Positions 1 through 12,100 of a DNA stretch of 64,000 bases are shown here, one piece after another. Positions within the stretch are counted from its first letter, which is position 1, and the number at the start of each line of letters is the position of its first letter. Source of the DNA: Styela clava (lineage: Eukaryota > Chordata > Ascidiacea > Stolidobranchia > Styelidae); the NCBI RefSeq assembly GCF_964204865.1, contig NC_135256.1, positions 22,286,703 to 22,350,702 on the forward strand. The letters run 5' to 3'. Position numbers and translations under genes: made by a program. Below the pieces are notes generated by a model. The model saw nothing but the letters and a program-made list of their open reading frames with translations, searched no databases and was not told the DNA's origin.

Positions 1-1600
1 TACGATGAAAAGAGACTATATATTATTCGAAAATCAGCCGAAAATGTATTCGAATATTTGATTCGTTTTGGACAATCCTATTTACGAACCACAGTCTTCT
101 TTTCTACAATACAACAATAATTTTCGACCCAATTCTTTAAAAAGGTTCGCCATTCCTGCTAGACTAACCCATCAAATTGCGTGTTCCCTGACTACTACAT
201 GAAACATTAGCGTTTTCTGACCATCAAATGTTTGAGATTGTTTTGTAAAGTTCTAAAACAATTAGATTGAAACTTTTCAGTTGCAGATTAGTAGTAATTT
301 GACTCCAGTGTAAATGTCGAATATTCAGGGAAGTATTTCACTAGCTTTATTTCGCTAAATGTCCGTACAATTATAGAGACCCTGCTCAGCGCAGAATGTT
401 TTCAAAACATTTCGCCTATAAGTTTTTGAAAGTATAATTTCATTTGATTTCAATTGAAAATCTAGAAAGGCTTTTTTTATCTTATACTCACCAGAACAAA
501 TATTACAATCATTAGATATGAATATGGAACGTATTACTAGCTCAAAATTAATCCCTCATCAAACGCATTTGAACGCGAAATAACGGTGCACGAAACTACG
601 CCAGTTATAAGCACTATTAAATATTAAACAATGCGGATATATATAGCACCAAGGTCTAACCCACTTTATTCCAAACAGCACGGAAAATTTGTCGCAAATG
701 CGTCTTTCCTTGGAATTCAATTGCAACAGAGAACAAGACTTGCGTTACACGTAACACATTAATTTATAAGTTGCTCCTTCGCTATCCAGTAAGACATGGG
801 TTGGATTCTGTACCAGGTAATGGTAATTATGTTCCTCAAGAAGTAAAGCATGCAAGAAGATTCCTAAAAAGTCAAACTAGTCTTCGACATTTTCTCTCTG
901 AAAAACGATAAAATGGATGAATTTGGTGGTTTCCAACATTTTGTGTTGAAATCTTCTATTAGTTGGTTTTTGAACTGTTTATACCAAAATCCCTATGTTT
1001 AATTACCTTGCCTTTTGTAGATTCTTTGCCAGTGTTATACAAAAGTCGCATTTTCATTTTTACGCAGTTCAAATAGTTTGTCGCGTTTTCATGAATAATA
1101 TTATACAAAAGTGAGTAATACTACAACGTATATTCCTATTGAAAGACTCTCCTCTAGATAGGAATTCACCCAATATCATAAAAATCATTTTATAGCATAA
1201 TATATCGAACACATCTTTACATCAAAAGGTTATATTCAAATTATAAAACCAATTAACTTCGAAAGAAATTTTGAGAATTGAAATTAACGAAACACGGAGA
1301 ATGAACTCTTCATGCAGTGTGAGCGTGAATTATGCCAAAAATATTTTAAAGCAAAACAGGATTCTTCTACATATATACTTGAGCAATTTAAAATATTTGT
1401 AATTGAAAAGAATTGTTTAATAACAGTATTTGGAATAGAAATATCGCAGGCTTCGGGGTGGTGTAAAAAATTGTAGGGACAATAATACCAGGGAAAAATT
1501 GAAATTTCCATGACGAAAGAGATAAAACATATGACCTCATAAATGATGGCACGATCCACAATGCTATGCCAGCCAATGCAGACCTCTTGAAATATGCGCA
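1..1600. other. Intergenic, no gene recognised
   Basis: AT-rich sequence with frequent stops on both strands. The short open frames near 1284-1675 on the minus strand carry no recognisable domain and run into a repeat, so they are not called genes. Nothing else could be supported here. Confidence 0.5.
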
Positions 1601-1619
1601 ACAAGCTGGCGCATAACCT

Positions 1620-1690
1620 GAACTCAGGTTGTGTACCAGGTTAGGGTTCAGGTGGTGCGACATCTTGGTGCGCATACTTCAGGAGTACCC
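1620..1690. mobile_element. Truncated right half of the YY1/TTAGGG-motif MITE
   Basis: This stretch matches the right-hand part of the full copies at 20988-21224 and 42042-42277: an inner TTAGGG-like segment, then an ATCTTGG motif, then the terminal segment ending near GCATACTTCAGGAGTACC. The left arm is missing or too diverged to see. No target duplication could be found, so this is a degraded copy. Confidence 0.5.
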
Positions 1691-1924
1691 AAAACTTGAT
1701 GAGAGAAACGTAATAATATATCAAACATTAAAAGATTGTATTAAAATTATTAATCAGAAAAATATAAAAAAAATGTTCAAGACTTGATGAGAAAAATGTA
1801 ATAATATATAAAACATTAAAATTAATCATAAAATAAAGACACGATGGACAATACCTTTCAAATGAATTTCAAAATGTGAAACACTGATCAGATTAGTTCC
1901 TTAAATTTGACAATGTTCGTTTCC

Positions 1925-2795
1925 AAATCTGACACGCATTTCGCCATCCTTAACATGACACCCGTCAACCCACTGCCCTATTTCCCCTCCTTAATCTGAC
2001 ACGCATCGACCATATTTCATCATCTCTAACCTGACAGGAATCGACCATATTTCGCCACCCCCAATTTGACACGCTTCGTCCGCATTTCGCCATCCCTAAT
2101 CTGTCACGCTTCGACCGTATTTTGCCATCCCTAACCTGCCACGCTTCGACCGTATTTCGGCATCCCTAATCTGCCACCACGCTTCGACCGCATTTTGCCA
2201 TCCCTAATCTGCCACGTTTCGACCGTATTTCGCCATCCCTAATCTGCCACCACGCTTCGACCGCATTTTGCCATCCCTAATCTGCCACCACGCTTTGACC
2301 GCATTTTGCCATCCCTAATCTGCCACGCTTCGACCGCATTTCGCCATCCCTAATCTGCCACGCTTCGACCCCATTTCGCCATCCCATTTTGACACTCATC
2401 GAGTGTCGTTTTCCAAGCCCGAATTTGACAGGTACTAATCCATTTCATCAGCCCCAAATCTAAACACTTTGGCCATATTTCTTTGTAATTTTGAGGCAAT
2501 TGTTTATTGTTATCTGTATACTAAACAGCGCATTATGACAGTCGATTTGGCAAAAACTGACAGCCATCGACCGCATTTTGCCATCCCTAATCTGCCACCA
2601 CGCTTCGACCGCATTTTGCCATCCCTAATCTGCCACCATTCGACCGTATTTCGCCATCCCTAATCTGCCACGCTTCGACCGCATTTTGCCATCCCCAATT
2701 TGTCTTTTCGTCCCTATTTCGCCATCCCTAATCTGCCACCTTTCGACCGTATTTCGCCATCCCTATTTTGCCATCCCCAATATGACTTTTATGCT
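1925..2795. repeat. Minisatellite array, ~35-38 bp unit
   Basis: About twenty imperfect head-to-tail units are visible. Each contains TTCGACCGCATTT, then TGCCATCCCTAATCTGCCA, with an optional extra CCA that makes the unit 38 rather than 35 bp. The array is most regular at 2081-2395 and again at 2565-2765. A more unique stretch near 2465-2560 separates the two blocks. Unit drift is strongest at the left edge (from about 1925), where words such as TTTGACA replace CTGCCA. The open frames across it (2469-2663 and 2686-2997 on the plus strand) are by-products of the repeat. Confidence 0.9.
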
Positions 2796-3143
2796 ACCAA
2801 CCCTCCTCAGTGAAACAGCCACCTTTCCATCTCCCATTACAATAAGAGTCTTCGTGCAGTTGCAGGCATACCAGTACCCGTTAACCGCATTGAGGTGGTT
2901 AACCGCCGTCGCATGGCGAGTGGTCCATGGCGAGGAGGGCCATTATAGAATTAAGCCATCATACAGTTTTTCCTCTCCTCGAGGCTACTATCAGTAGCAA
3001 CAACAGGAGGGAAAATTGAAAATCCCAACTTATCGAACGTACGGTCAGAAGGTACAGTACCGTACCGGTAGAACCAACATCGATGCAGGGAGAACCAAAG
3101 CGTATATATAATATAAGCGAATCAACGCTCAGACATGAACGCC
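2796..3143. other. Spacer between minisatellite and LINE
   Basis: No gene or recognised element was seen here. The sequence leads directly into the short tandem tail of the LINE that begins at 3144. Confidence 0.4.
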
Positions 3144-5990
3144 ATCAGTAATCAGTAATCAGTAATTTATTTTATCACCAAGAAATACACACTGTACATA
3201 CAGAACGAGATAAGAAAAGAGAGGAAAATAATGCATTTCAGGGTGAAAGGGGACGCGATAAACCAGCATTGGTTATCGAGCAACGACACCTATGAATAGT
3301 CTAACATTGGGTTATACAAGAACAAAAATCGAACTAAATACAGTACTAAAGTGAGGAGTCGGACGCCAAAATACTAACATTGGCAGAAATATGTTTAAAA
3401 AGACCGGATATTTCCGGACTCACTAAGCAAACGACTCCGAACGCCGACTGGCAGATAACCATGACAACTAGTCTACGGCACAAATACGTCTAAGTGACTG
3501 GAGCACCATATTGCAAGCTGAGTTGGACGGTACCGGCACTGTGCTGATGCATGGTTCATAAAGGCTGGGGACGAATTTGTACACGAGGATAATATGAAGA
3601 GAGAAAAAAGAATAAAATGTATCTACAGGTTTGGGCAACGGATTAAGAGATCACTAAACCAGGTAATTGCATTGAGTTACATTACTTACAAATAGTCATT
3701 TTGTGTGGCATAAATATAACTAATTTCAGAATTTTAAATCACAACGGTTTTGAAGTGCGATCGAATAGGTCATGTAGAATATAGAAATCATTGATTAAAA
3801 AAATGTATATAGTCTACACAACTGTTCAACAGTTCAATAGGACGGTTCATGCAGAATTTATGTCAATAAATTACATAAATTTAAAGTCACAGCAGTACAA
3901 TAGCCTACTATGATAAAGCAATTCATGCAGAATATATAAGTCACTCAATTATAAAAATGGAAAATTCACAGAATTACAAACATATAAAATAAATATACTA
4001 ATAGTATGGGTCAGTCGGACAGCTGATTAACATAATCCCATTTTGGCCTAGACTGTGCTGTCAAATCTACTGGAACCAGAATCCTGGCATATGCTGGCTC
4101 TAATTTTTGAGACATTTTGTTTTTTGAAAAAGCGTAAATGTACCTCCACATATATCTGTGAGGGCATAAGTGAGTCAGTATATTAACAATATATATCAAT
4201 AAAAGTATTTTAAGTAGATATCCGAAAAATTTGCCAAATAAACATTGATAATTCCATTTATTAAGAATAGTAAAATGTTCATTACAGGTTACTTGGACTC
4301 GAGGACTGTGGATCAAGTCGAGTAAACTCATTGTATGATCAAGTAATCCTGGAGAATTCACTTTGCAAATTCAACTGGACCGGTAGGTGGAAATCATGAG
4401 TTTTTTATACTCTATTTTGAAAGTGGCATAAGAAGAATCACGTAGGGTTTGGGGTAGGTTATTCCAAATTCGCACACCTATGAATTTGATGGACTTTTGG
4501 GATTTGGCAAGTGAGAAGCGAGGAACAAAGTAGTTTTGCCTTGTTGAAGAACGAGTGTTATGTTCATGCACTGAACTTAGCGAGACAAAATAATTGTCAA
4601 AAGCTGCTGGTAATTGATTGTTTTGAAATTGATGCATAATTTTTGAGATTTCTAGTTTATGGATGTCAGTCAATTTAAGCACTCTAGTTTTATGGTATGA
4701 ATAATTTAAATTCGAACGATATGGACTGAGTTGTAGAGCCCCAAGCAGCTATGGCATATTGTATATGAGATTGAAAAAGTGCAAAGTAAACGGTTCTCAA
4801 GGTGGAATTTTGTAAATAATTTTTTAGCTTTCCTAAAATCCCTACGGATCTTGACAGTTTTCTATGGATTTCAGTGGTGTGTGTATTCCATTTTAACTGA
4901 CTATCAATGTGGAGCCCAAGATATTTATAAGACGAGACTATTTCCAATTCGGAGCCTTTAATTTTTATTGAAAAATTCATATGTCTAATGCGAGAGTTTG
5001 GACTGAATAACATGACTTTAGATTTATCTATATTTACTGTAAGTTTATTGCATGTCATCCAGTCATGTATTTTATTTATTTCAGTGTTCACCTTATTTTG
5101 TAATGTGGTCAAATCTGTCGCACTGGCAAGCAGACAAGCGTCATCAGCAAATAATTTGCTCAAAAGATTTGAGCTGTTAGATAAGTCATTTATGAAATTC
5201 AGAAACGCAAGAGGTCCAAGTACAGATCCTTGCACAATTCCACAATGAATGGGCATCATTGGAGATCTATTGGAACCCAATTCAACATATTGGAATCTAT
5301 TGGCCAGGTAATCACATAGTAATTTGCCCGCGGTACCTCTGAAACCGTAATGTGCTAACTTATGAGTAAGGATACTGTGATTCACTGTATCGAAAGCTTT
5401 TTTAAGATCTAAAAAAGTGCAGCAGACGAACTCGCCTTTGTCTATTTTATCATAAATGTATGAAGTAACGTCAAGAATAGCATGACTTGTTGAGTGACTA
5501 GTCTGAAATCCAAATTGACTTTTGTCGATTAGGTTAAATTTGGTACAAAAACTGATCATTCTAGTATGCAATAATTTTTCCAAAATAATGCCAATAGAAG
5601 ATAAGACAGAAATTGGTCTATAATTTGAGGGATTATTTTTGTTGCCATTTTTAAATATTGGTATAACTCTGGCTATCTTTAAAGACGAAGGAAATATTCC
5701 TAAACGGAAAGAATTATTGAATAAAAGACTTAGTGCTGGTGAAATAATATCACCAACTATTTTCAGGAAGTAAGAGGAGATGCCATCGTGACCAACTGCT
5801 TTGCCCTTTTTCAGATTCTTAATGGTATGAAAAACTTCCGATGGTGTTGTTTGCTCGAGGAAAAAAGAATTCTTCAGAGGAGTACCCAAGAATTCCATAA
5901 AAGATTTTGAGCTATATGGGATTTTGTCTGCAAGCTTCTTTCCTATAGTCGAGAAGAATTTGTGCTTCTTGTGTGCCATCTTTGTGCCAT
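3144..5990 (-). mobile_element. 5'-truncated non-LTR retrotransposon (CR1/L2-like LINE)
   Basis: The element reads on the minus strand, from its truncated 5' end near 5990 to a 3' end at 3144. The 3' end is a short tandem of a heptamer (TCAGTAA on the plus strand, three units, 3147-3167), as CR1/L2-type LINEs often have instead of poly(A). A ~1.2 kb 3' UTR follows the coding part. Relics of this UTR recur at 7600-7690, 31134-31470 and 41225-41470, which identifies the family boundary. No endonuclease domain is present, so the copy is 5' truncated. The clade assignment rests on the C-terminal tail and the tandem 3' end and is tentative. Confidence 0.85.
4371..5979 (-). pseudogene. LINE reverse transcriptase, frameshifted, lacking endonuclease
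   Basis: The first open part (5979-4690, 429 codons) is a reverse transcriptase. Seen in order are NYRPISVLS near residue 120, LKKAFDTVNH near 195, VQGSVLGP near 250 and the catalytic FADD near 278. It is followed by the usual thumb (YKYLGLHID). The frame breaks just after AAWGST at about 4740-4690, where sequence present in related proteins also appears to be deleted. It resumes in another frame with KTRVLKLTDIHKLEI (4682-4371) and ends with the family-typical motif IWNNLPQTLRD. The N-terminal endonuclease is absent. The copy cannot encode an intact ORF2 protein. The plus-strand open frames at 4779-5248 are shadows. Confidence 0.9.
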
Positions 5991-6885
5991 CTTGTGCTTA
6001 TTGTTCTCGGCAATTTAACACGGCGCCTTATGAGAAGTTCCAACACAATTATTGAAACATACCTAATATTTTCACTAATAGTTTAGGTAGAAAAATTTTG
6101 AAGGTCGCGTTTTGAAGTAGAATCTTGGCCGAACATGGTTATATCCTTTCATGTTGGCCAAATTACATTTATAGTACATTAAATTGTTTGTGAAGACAAG
6201 TTATACCGGTTCCGAGTTGCTTCCGAAGTAAATTAGCCATTCTAATCGTCATAATTAACCATTTGACAATGGCGTTCCTTATGACGTCACAGATGAAAAG
6301 TTGTATTTATTTGTCGAAATTACCGGCCAACCCAACTTTGCTTCAATGGCCGTTTCTATTTTCTGATTAACATACTTCGTCTGTCAAGCTCAATAATGCC
6401 CTACTGCTCAGCTCCAAGCTGCGCTAGAAGAACAAATGATATTGTAGGATTGTTGCGGAGACATTTTACAGCCTCAAATTGGCGTATCACTCTCAAATCT
6501 TTAAAAAAATGACCAAAAATGGTTCTACGCTTTGTTTGTGGTCAAATTTAACACATTAGATAGTTTTTTGTTCCTAATTGCGTTATATATTTAGATAGCA
6601 TATATCTTGAAGTTCAAAATCCACCCTTCGGTTTCATTCTAGCCTTTATAACAGCGGACTTATTCGATTCGGTACAACAACACGACGAAAATTTCCCATA
6701 AGACTCCATTGTTTCGCATTCCCCAAATATGGCACAAGATGGCGTCTATGAACTTGCATACCATTAGGCAAGTTGTTAGCCGGCCGTTGGGGAGAACAAC
6801 AACAAGAAACAAACATTATTACGACGTGCTATCTAGTGGATGTTTGCCGAGGTCATGCCTTCCAAAGTGAAGACATTAGGGTATA
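5991..6885. other. Intergenic, nothing recognised
   Basis: Short direct repeats of a GTGCCATCTT word adjoin the LINE truncation point (5975-6000). Otherwise no coding, RNA or element signature was seen. Confidence 0.4.
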
Positions 6886-6889
6886 CTGT

Positions 6890-7090
6890 GGTGTAGGTCA
6901 TAGGATTTGCATATTTATCCCGGGGGAGAAGAAAGCCGTTGAGAAAGCTTAGCCATATGGCGAACCACGGCCTCTCGCACTTACCATTCCATGCCGGGTA
7001 TGGCATTAGCTAGTTTTTTTTTTTTCAGAAGCATGGACTTGGTGACGGAGAAAGCCCTAACCGACCCGCGCTTAGCAGGATTATCCACAC
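6890..7090 (-). mobile_element. SINE body (copy of the family at 14962-15262)
   Basis: This matches the non-tRNA body of the SINE at 14962-15262 and 37622-37847. Shared words include TTTATCCCGGGGGAGAAG at the tail side, ATGGCGAACCACG, GTTAGC-like sequence and AAGCATGGACTTGG. It reads on the minus strand with the tail at about 6890. The tRNA-like head is not recognisable, so the copy is 5' truncated or diverged. Confidence 0.6.
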
Positions 7091-7599
7091 CGCCGCACCA
7101 CTGTGATGCCTTCGGCGTATTTCCATGAACGCAAATGACGCATTGAATTCAATCCGTTTATTACACCTTATCTCATATCCTTATAAACAGACACAGATTT
7201 TTTCTATTAAGTGCTTCAAATGAGGGAATGTTCTCAAATACTATTTTGTGACGGACACTCTCAGATCTATAAATGCACCGTTTACCCACTTTACATATAC
7301 TGTATGTAGAAATGAGAGTTTACCGATCTAACCAGTTTTTTGAGGAAGATATATAAAGCCTTTGGTTATTTTGAAATTGATTCCCGAGAAATACCGTGGT
7401 ATTTTTCGGTATCTTTTCTCGTGTTTGGATTTGTCATGTCGCTTTAAATTATATTCTTTCGTGACAGATATTACTTGAAAACACACCAGATACTGTGGTT
7501 AAACGTTTTTGTGGGTGAGAAAATACGTTTCCTCACAGTTCACCTCGGTCACGTTTTTACACTCATTGAATGATGAATTGTTATATTTGACTAATTTTG

Positions 7600-7690
7600 T
7601 TACTTGTACTCTACCCCCTCGTAGCGTAGGGGGCGCTGCTCGATAACCTTACTGGTTTATCGCGTCTACTTTCACACTAAAATTCATTTG
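7600..7690 (+). mobile_element. LINE 3' UTR relic
   Basis: The sequence CGCTGCTCGATAACC followed by CTGGTTTATCGCGT and CTTTCACACTAAAAT is the reverse complement of the LINE 3' UTR segment at 3235-3295. It is therefore a short diverged relic of that family in the opposite orientation. Confidence 0.5.
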
Positions 7691-9161
7691 TATATCTTTT
7701 CAAGTTTGTTTGAGTTGGGACTCTGAACCCAGTAAAAAAAAACTAGACCGTCTGACGTTAAGTCAGCTCTGCGGTTCGTTACTGATGTCACATGGCCAAC
7801 GCTTGAAAAGAGAGGAGTGTTTTTACCGAAAATAAAGGCACATAACGTCTCTCCAAATGAGGAGTTACTTGACGCGAGATTAAGGTACAATATTTAGTTA
7901 AAAAACGCGACCCAACTTGGTCCACAAAACAATCCATTCTCCTTTGTATCGATCACAGGACGTCATTCCCATATTGGCACTGTCGTGGCGTTTATAAATA
8001 CAACATTGAATTTTCGTGTTTCCAACCAGCATGAATCCCGACATCGGGATTAGGAAAAGAGCTATTTCCAGTTGATATAGTTTAAAAATAATTCAAAAAT
8101 ATTCTGCCAATAAATACAAATAGCTGCCAATGATTTACTGCATGCTAAAATTGTTCTGCGGGCCGTGGTTTGGACCACCCTGAGTTAGAGTATCCAAGCC
8201 AAACGTCTTACTCCGAATACATGAGCAAACAGATTTTTAGAATTGTACAAGATGTCATGTTCAAGTTAGGTAAATTAGTGAATACAATTTGCTTGCTGCT
8301 TACTAAGATTTGTGATGGTGTCATAAGTGTTTGTGGGTACCATGCGAGCACTCGTATATCAAGAAATCGATGACTGAAATGCGGAACGACATTCTAGATC
8401 ACTTTTTGGGCCGAATAATTCATCTTGCAACTCACCATCTAATTTTTGAATAGAATTAAAAAATGAAACACTTTAGCGACGCCGCTACCATGGAGGTTTT
8501 TTAGCTATGATATAATAGTGCCTAAAACTTGGGATTTTATTTGTTATCATTAAGCCGCCCAAAGTACGCCAGAATATAAATAATTTATTAAATCAAATTA
8601 CACGCATCTGAAGAATCTTTAAGCATGGATGTTTTTCGAAAATGGATTACTTTGTTTATTTCCCTAACACTATGCAATCAGCAATAAATCTACGATGACG
8701 TAATGATGGTAATTTATAAAGTCCCCCGGACAGATATTCAAACATGGTCAATCAAACTTTGGCTCGTTTTCGTGTTATTAGTCAGTTTTCAGCTGTGTTT
8801 CTATAAAATTAGTCGTAATTTAATTGTCATTATGTCTTCCTAAGAGCTTGAGTTTAGTCGCAGTAATCAAAAATTTGCGAGTGCAGTTGCAAGTATTTTG
8901 TGGCGTCTAGAACTGCCGCAAAATCATGGCTGGATTCCCAAACCACACAATTTCACTTCTTGTTTAGAAACATCATACACCAAACCGATCACCCCAGAAT
9001 CGTTGACATCAGAGGAATAGTTCTTTGCAAACATCGGAAAAATAAAATCGGATCCGCCATAACTTATTTTTTATCCAGAAAAATAGTATCCTGTAATAGT
9101 GCCTTGATATTCCCGTTGTAGAACTTATTTCTTCGTATTTCGTGATTGTACTGTAATTCTT
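7691..9161. other. Intergenic/3' flank of UNC93A-like gene
   Basis: No gene was recognised. A stretch at about 8690-8890 (containing CTCGTTTTCGTGTT and GTTTTCAGCTGTGTTTC) resembles 31590-31800 inside the nested hAT element. It is probably a relic of that family. The open frames at 8170-8373 and 8900-9121 have no domain signature. Confidence 0.35.
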
Positions 9162-12100
9162 TTATGGCAGTTTATCTCTGTTTAGAAGAACCTTTGCAAT
9201 TGACCAGCATAAAGTAGCGATTATGGTCAATGATATATTGATGTATATTTTCACACTGACACAAAGTGGAATACTCCAGGCAGTATTGATAACTATTCCC
9301 AGAAAGTGCAATAGCACTTGTATGGTAAACCCAGTGTCCTTATCTGGCGAATGAGCTGCCGTTACCACTGCAAATAAATGAATAAGTCGTTAAATTTACA
9401 CCCTTTGTTTATTTGTTGAACACGAAGAGAGACATAATTATGTATCGATTTGCTAAATTCTAGCAGCGTGGAAAACCGTTTTCTTCGCTACTAACTTATT
9501 AGTCGATTGCGAAAGTTCATGTTAAGGGTTTTGAATGCGACCGGTCAGTAGTATAAATATGAAGTTGTACTCACAGAATGAGATGTTACGTCTGATGCCA
9601 TGTGTAATTCCAAAAGTAACCGACAAAATGTATGAAACGAATTTAGTAGAAACTGTTGGTCTCCATAACAACGAACAAGTATAGTTGATCAAATCGTAAA
9701 CCAATCCCACAGTGAATATAACTGGTAAACCTATAGTCTTCGAATTTTTCGAAATAACTAGAGATGTTGCGAATGACATTATATCAACAATAGCAGTACA
9801 TATTCCAACCTTAAATTGATGCGTAACAGGTTATTTATTCAGTCACTATCAAATTTGTAGTACCACTTTGCATTAAATATGTGCACGTCAAAACTTATTT
9901 TATCACACATTGATGTTCGAAAAGTTATGTAAAACGGTCTTTCTTCAAAATTTGGCTGCGTTCGATAACAAATTGTTGCGTCTTACAAATAATTGGTAAC
10001 CATTTCAATTTTGACATCATTTACGTTGTGTCGTAATATTTTATTAGTCAATGTTCTGCATATTTTCATGCCGAACGGCGTCTCATTTCAAGAAATTTGA
10101 AGTAAAATATGCCACAAACCTTATCGACTCCAACAACGCAAGACACAAATGCCCTGTTATGTTCCGTCCAAATATACGCTATTGTTATACCGAATAGCAA
10201 CTTCACAGGCCAAGTCAAAAGTTCTTGCAAAGACATGGCATATTTGAATCTTTTTTTGATACTGGACAATAAATCGCTACTTTCATCTGTTAGCAATGGC
10301 TGTGTCATCGATGGAATGTTCTCTACTGAAAAACAAAACGAAATCCGCGCTGCCGTATAATTAATTTACAAGCAGATTTTGATTTACATCAGTTTTATTA
10401 TATTACGTTACTGCTCGTTGCTTACTTATTTGCGTAAGTAAACCTCGGATGGATTTTTCTGAGATTTTCTCTCCGGGAAAATTTCAAATACAAACATACA
10501 AGAACCTTGTATATTCACACACTAATTTTTCGACTTGTTTTCGCAATCAAATCTAGTGCTAAAGTAAAAGGTTGCAGTTTTGAATCTTTCCTCTTCTGAA
10601 GTTAAAGCTTGACGACGATCGGTTTGGACAAAGCAACAAAACTCAAATATTATTTGAACAATATACCTTTTTAGCAACCCTTTCTATGGCCATGATTAAT
10701 TTAAAATACCCTGTTCAGTCGCATAGCTTGTGCCTTTAATAAAAAAGTAATGAATGGCAGCTCCAACAATATGCATCAAGACATGGACAACAAGTAGGGG
10801 AAGGTGGGGTACGTTGGGACATGGGGCACAGTGGAAAATCAGCTATTACACTGATACTATATCCGCAATCCTGTCCGCGGCTCGATGTTCCAATCCGCCC
10901 TTAGGTGAGTTACAACGTCCCCGCGTACGGACAACGGACGGGTAGAGCGGCGCAAGCTATGGGGTGAAATTGGTTTTGGGAGGTTGAAAAAAAAATTTCA
11001 CCGTTCCAGTTTTTTCTTTTTTTTAGTTTAGCCTTTCCAACGAGACAAACCATCGTTTGATATTCTTTAGCGTCAGCCCACTGTAAAATATTCCTAACGT
11101 TAGCGAGTGGCTGTGCCTTCCGAATTTTGCCGTGGGATGGTCTGAAAATATTTGTTTCCTATGGGGAACAATGGACCGGGGTTCAGTGGGACATGCTCTA
11201 CAGGGCACAATTCGACAGTGTTTGATACAATAAGTGCTTAGAGACTTAGAGATGCGTTATATTTTGTGTAATATAATGGTTTCTTTCGACCCATGGCCCA
11301 ATATGGAATATATTCCAGAATCAATAATATTTCCAGATTTAGATTCGAGGAAGGAAATAATCAAATTTTTTTGCAAAATGTTTTGTCAAAATATCTGAAC
11401 TATTTCAGTTGAACATTGATTTTGAAAATATTAAATCTTCAAATTCGAAGTCTCCCCGTACTTTAGACGATTATGCTGATTAATTGCTTATTTTTAAGGG
11501 CATACTTCGTTGAATTTTGACAGACTGACCCATTGTGCCCCAGGGTCTGTCCGATTGTGCCCCACAAGTGGGGTACAGTGGGACACTTGACAGACGTTTT
11601 TCAAAGCATTTTGGTAGTAAGATGTGTGTCGCAAGGGAATTTCTTTGTTGCTGAATAAAAACTACATTTACCCCTCTATGCATTAGTCCCGCAAACTTAA
11701 GAGAATATGCAGAATTAACGGCTCAAAATATGCAAAAGAAAAAAAGTGTCCCAACCTTCCCCACTTTCCCCTAGAACCTGTAGCAATGTTTGATCCGGTA
11801 TCAGCACGGAAAATTTGCCAGACGTCTTACGAAATGAGTACTCAATCTAAAAAATTGTTTAAATCAATGCCACGTTCAGGTGTAAATCTGGAAAATTGTC
11901 AATAGCCACACAGAACTATAAAAACCAACCATTTTGTTACGCGTTGAAAAAGGCTGTGCAAGTTTTTACACTGTTGTTTACAATAAGAACTAAAATCTAC
12001 AATATAATAATATGATAATACGCAATTACTAAATAAGCATTGATATATATTTGCCTAGATGAAGACAACAACTCTGTGATTTTGTCGACAAAGTGAAAAA

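Noticed and set aside
11023-11683. Two minus-strand frames (61 and 67 codons) with near-identical partners at 13083-13743 as candidate paralogous genes
   Set aside because: They lie inside the two copies of the 975-bp TIR element, so their similarity is explained by the element. They have no domain and only short length.
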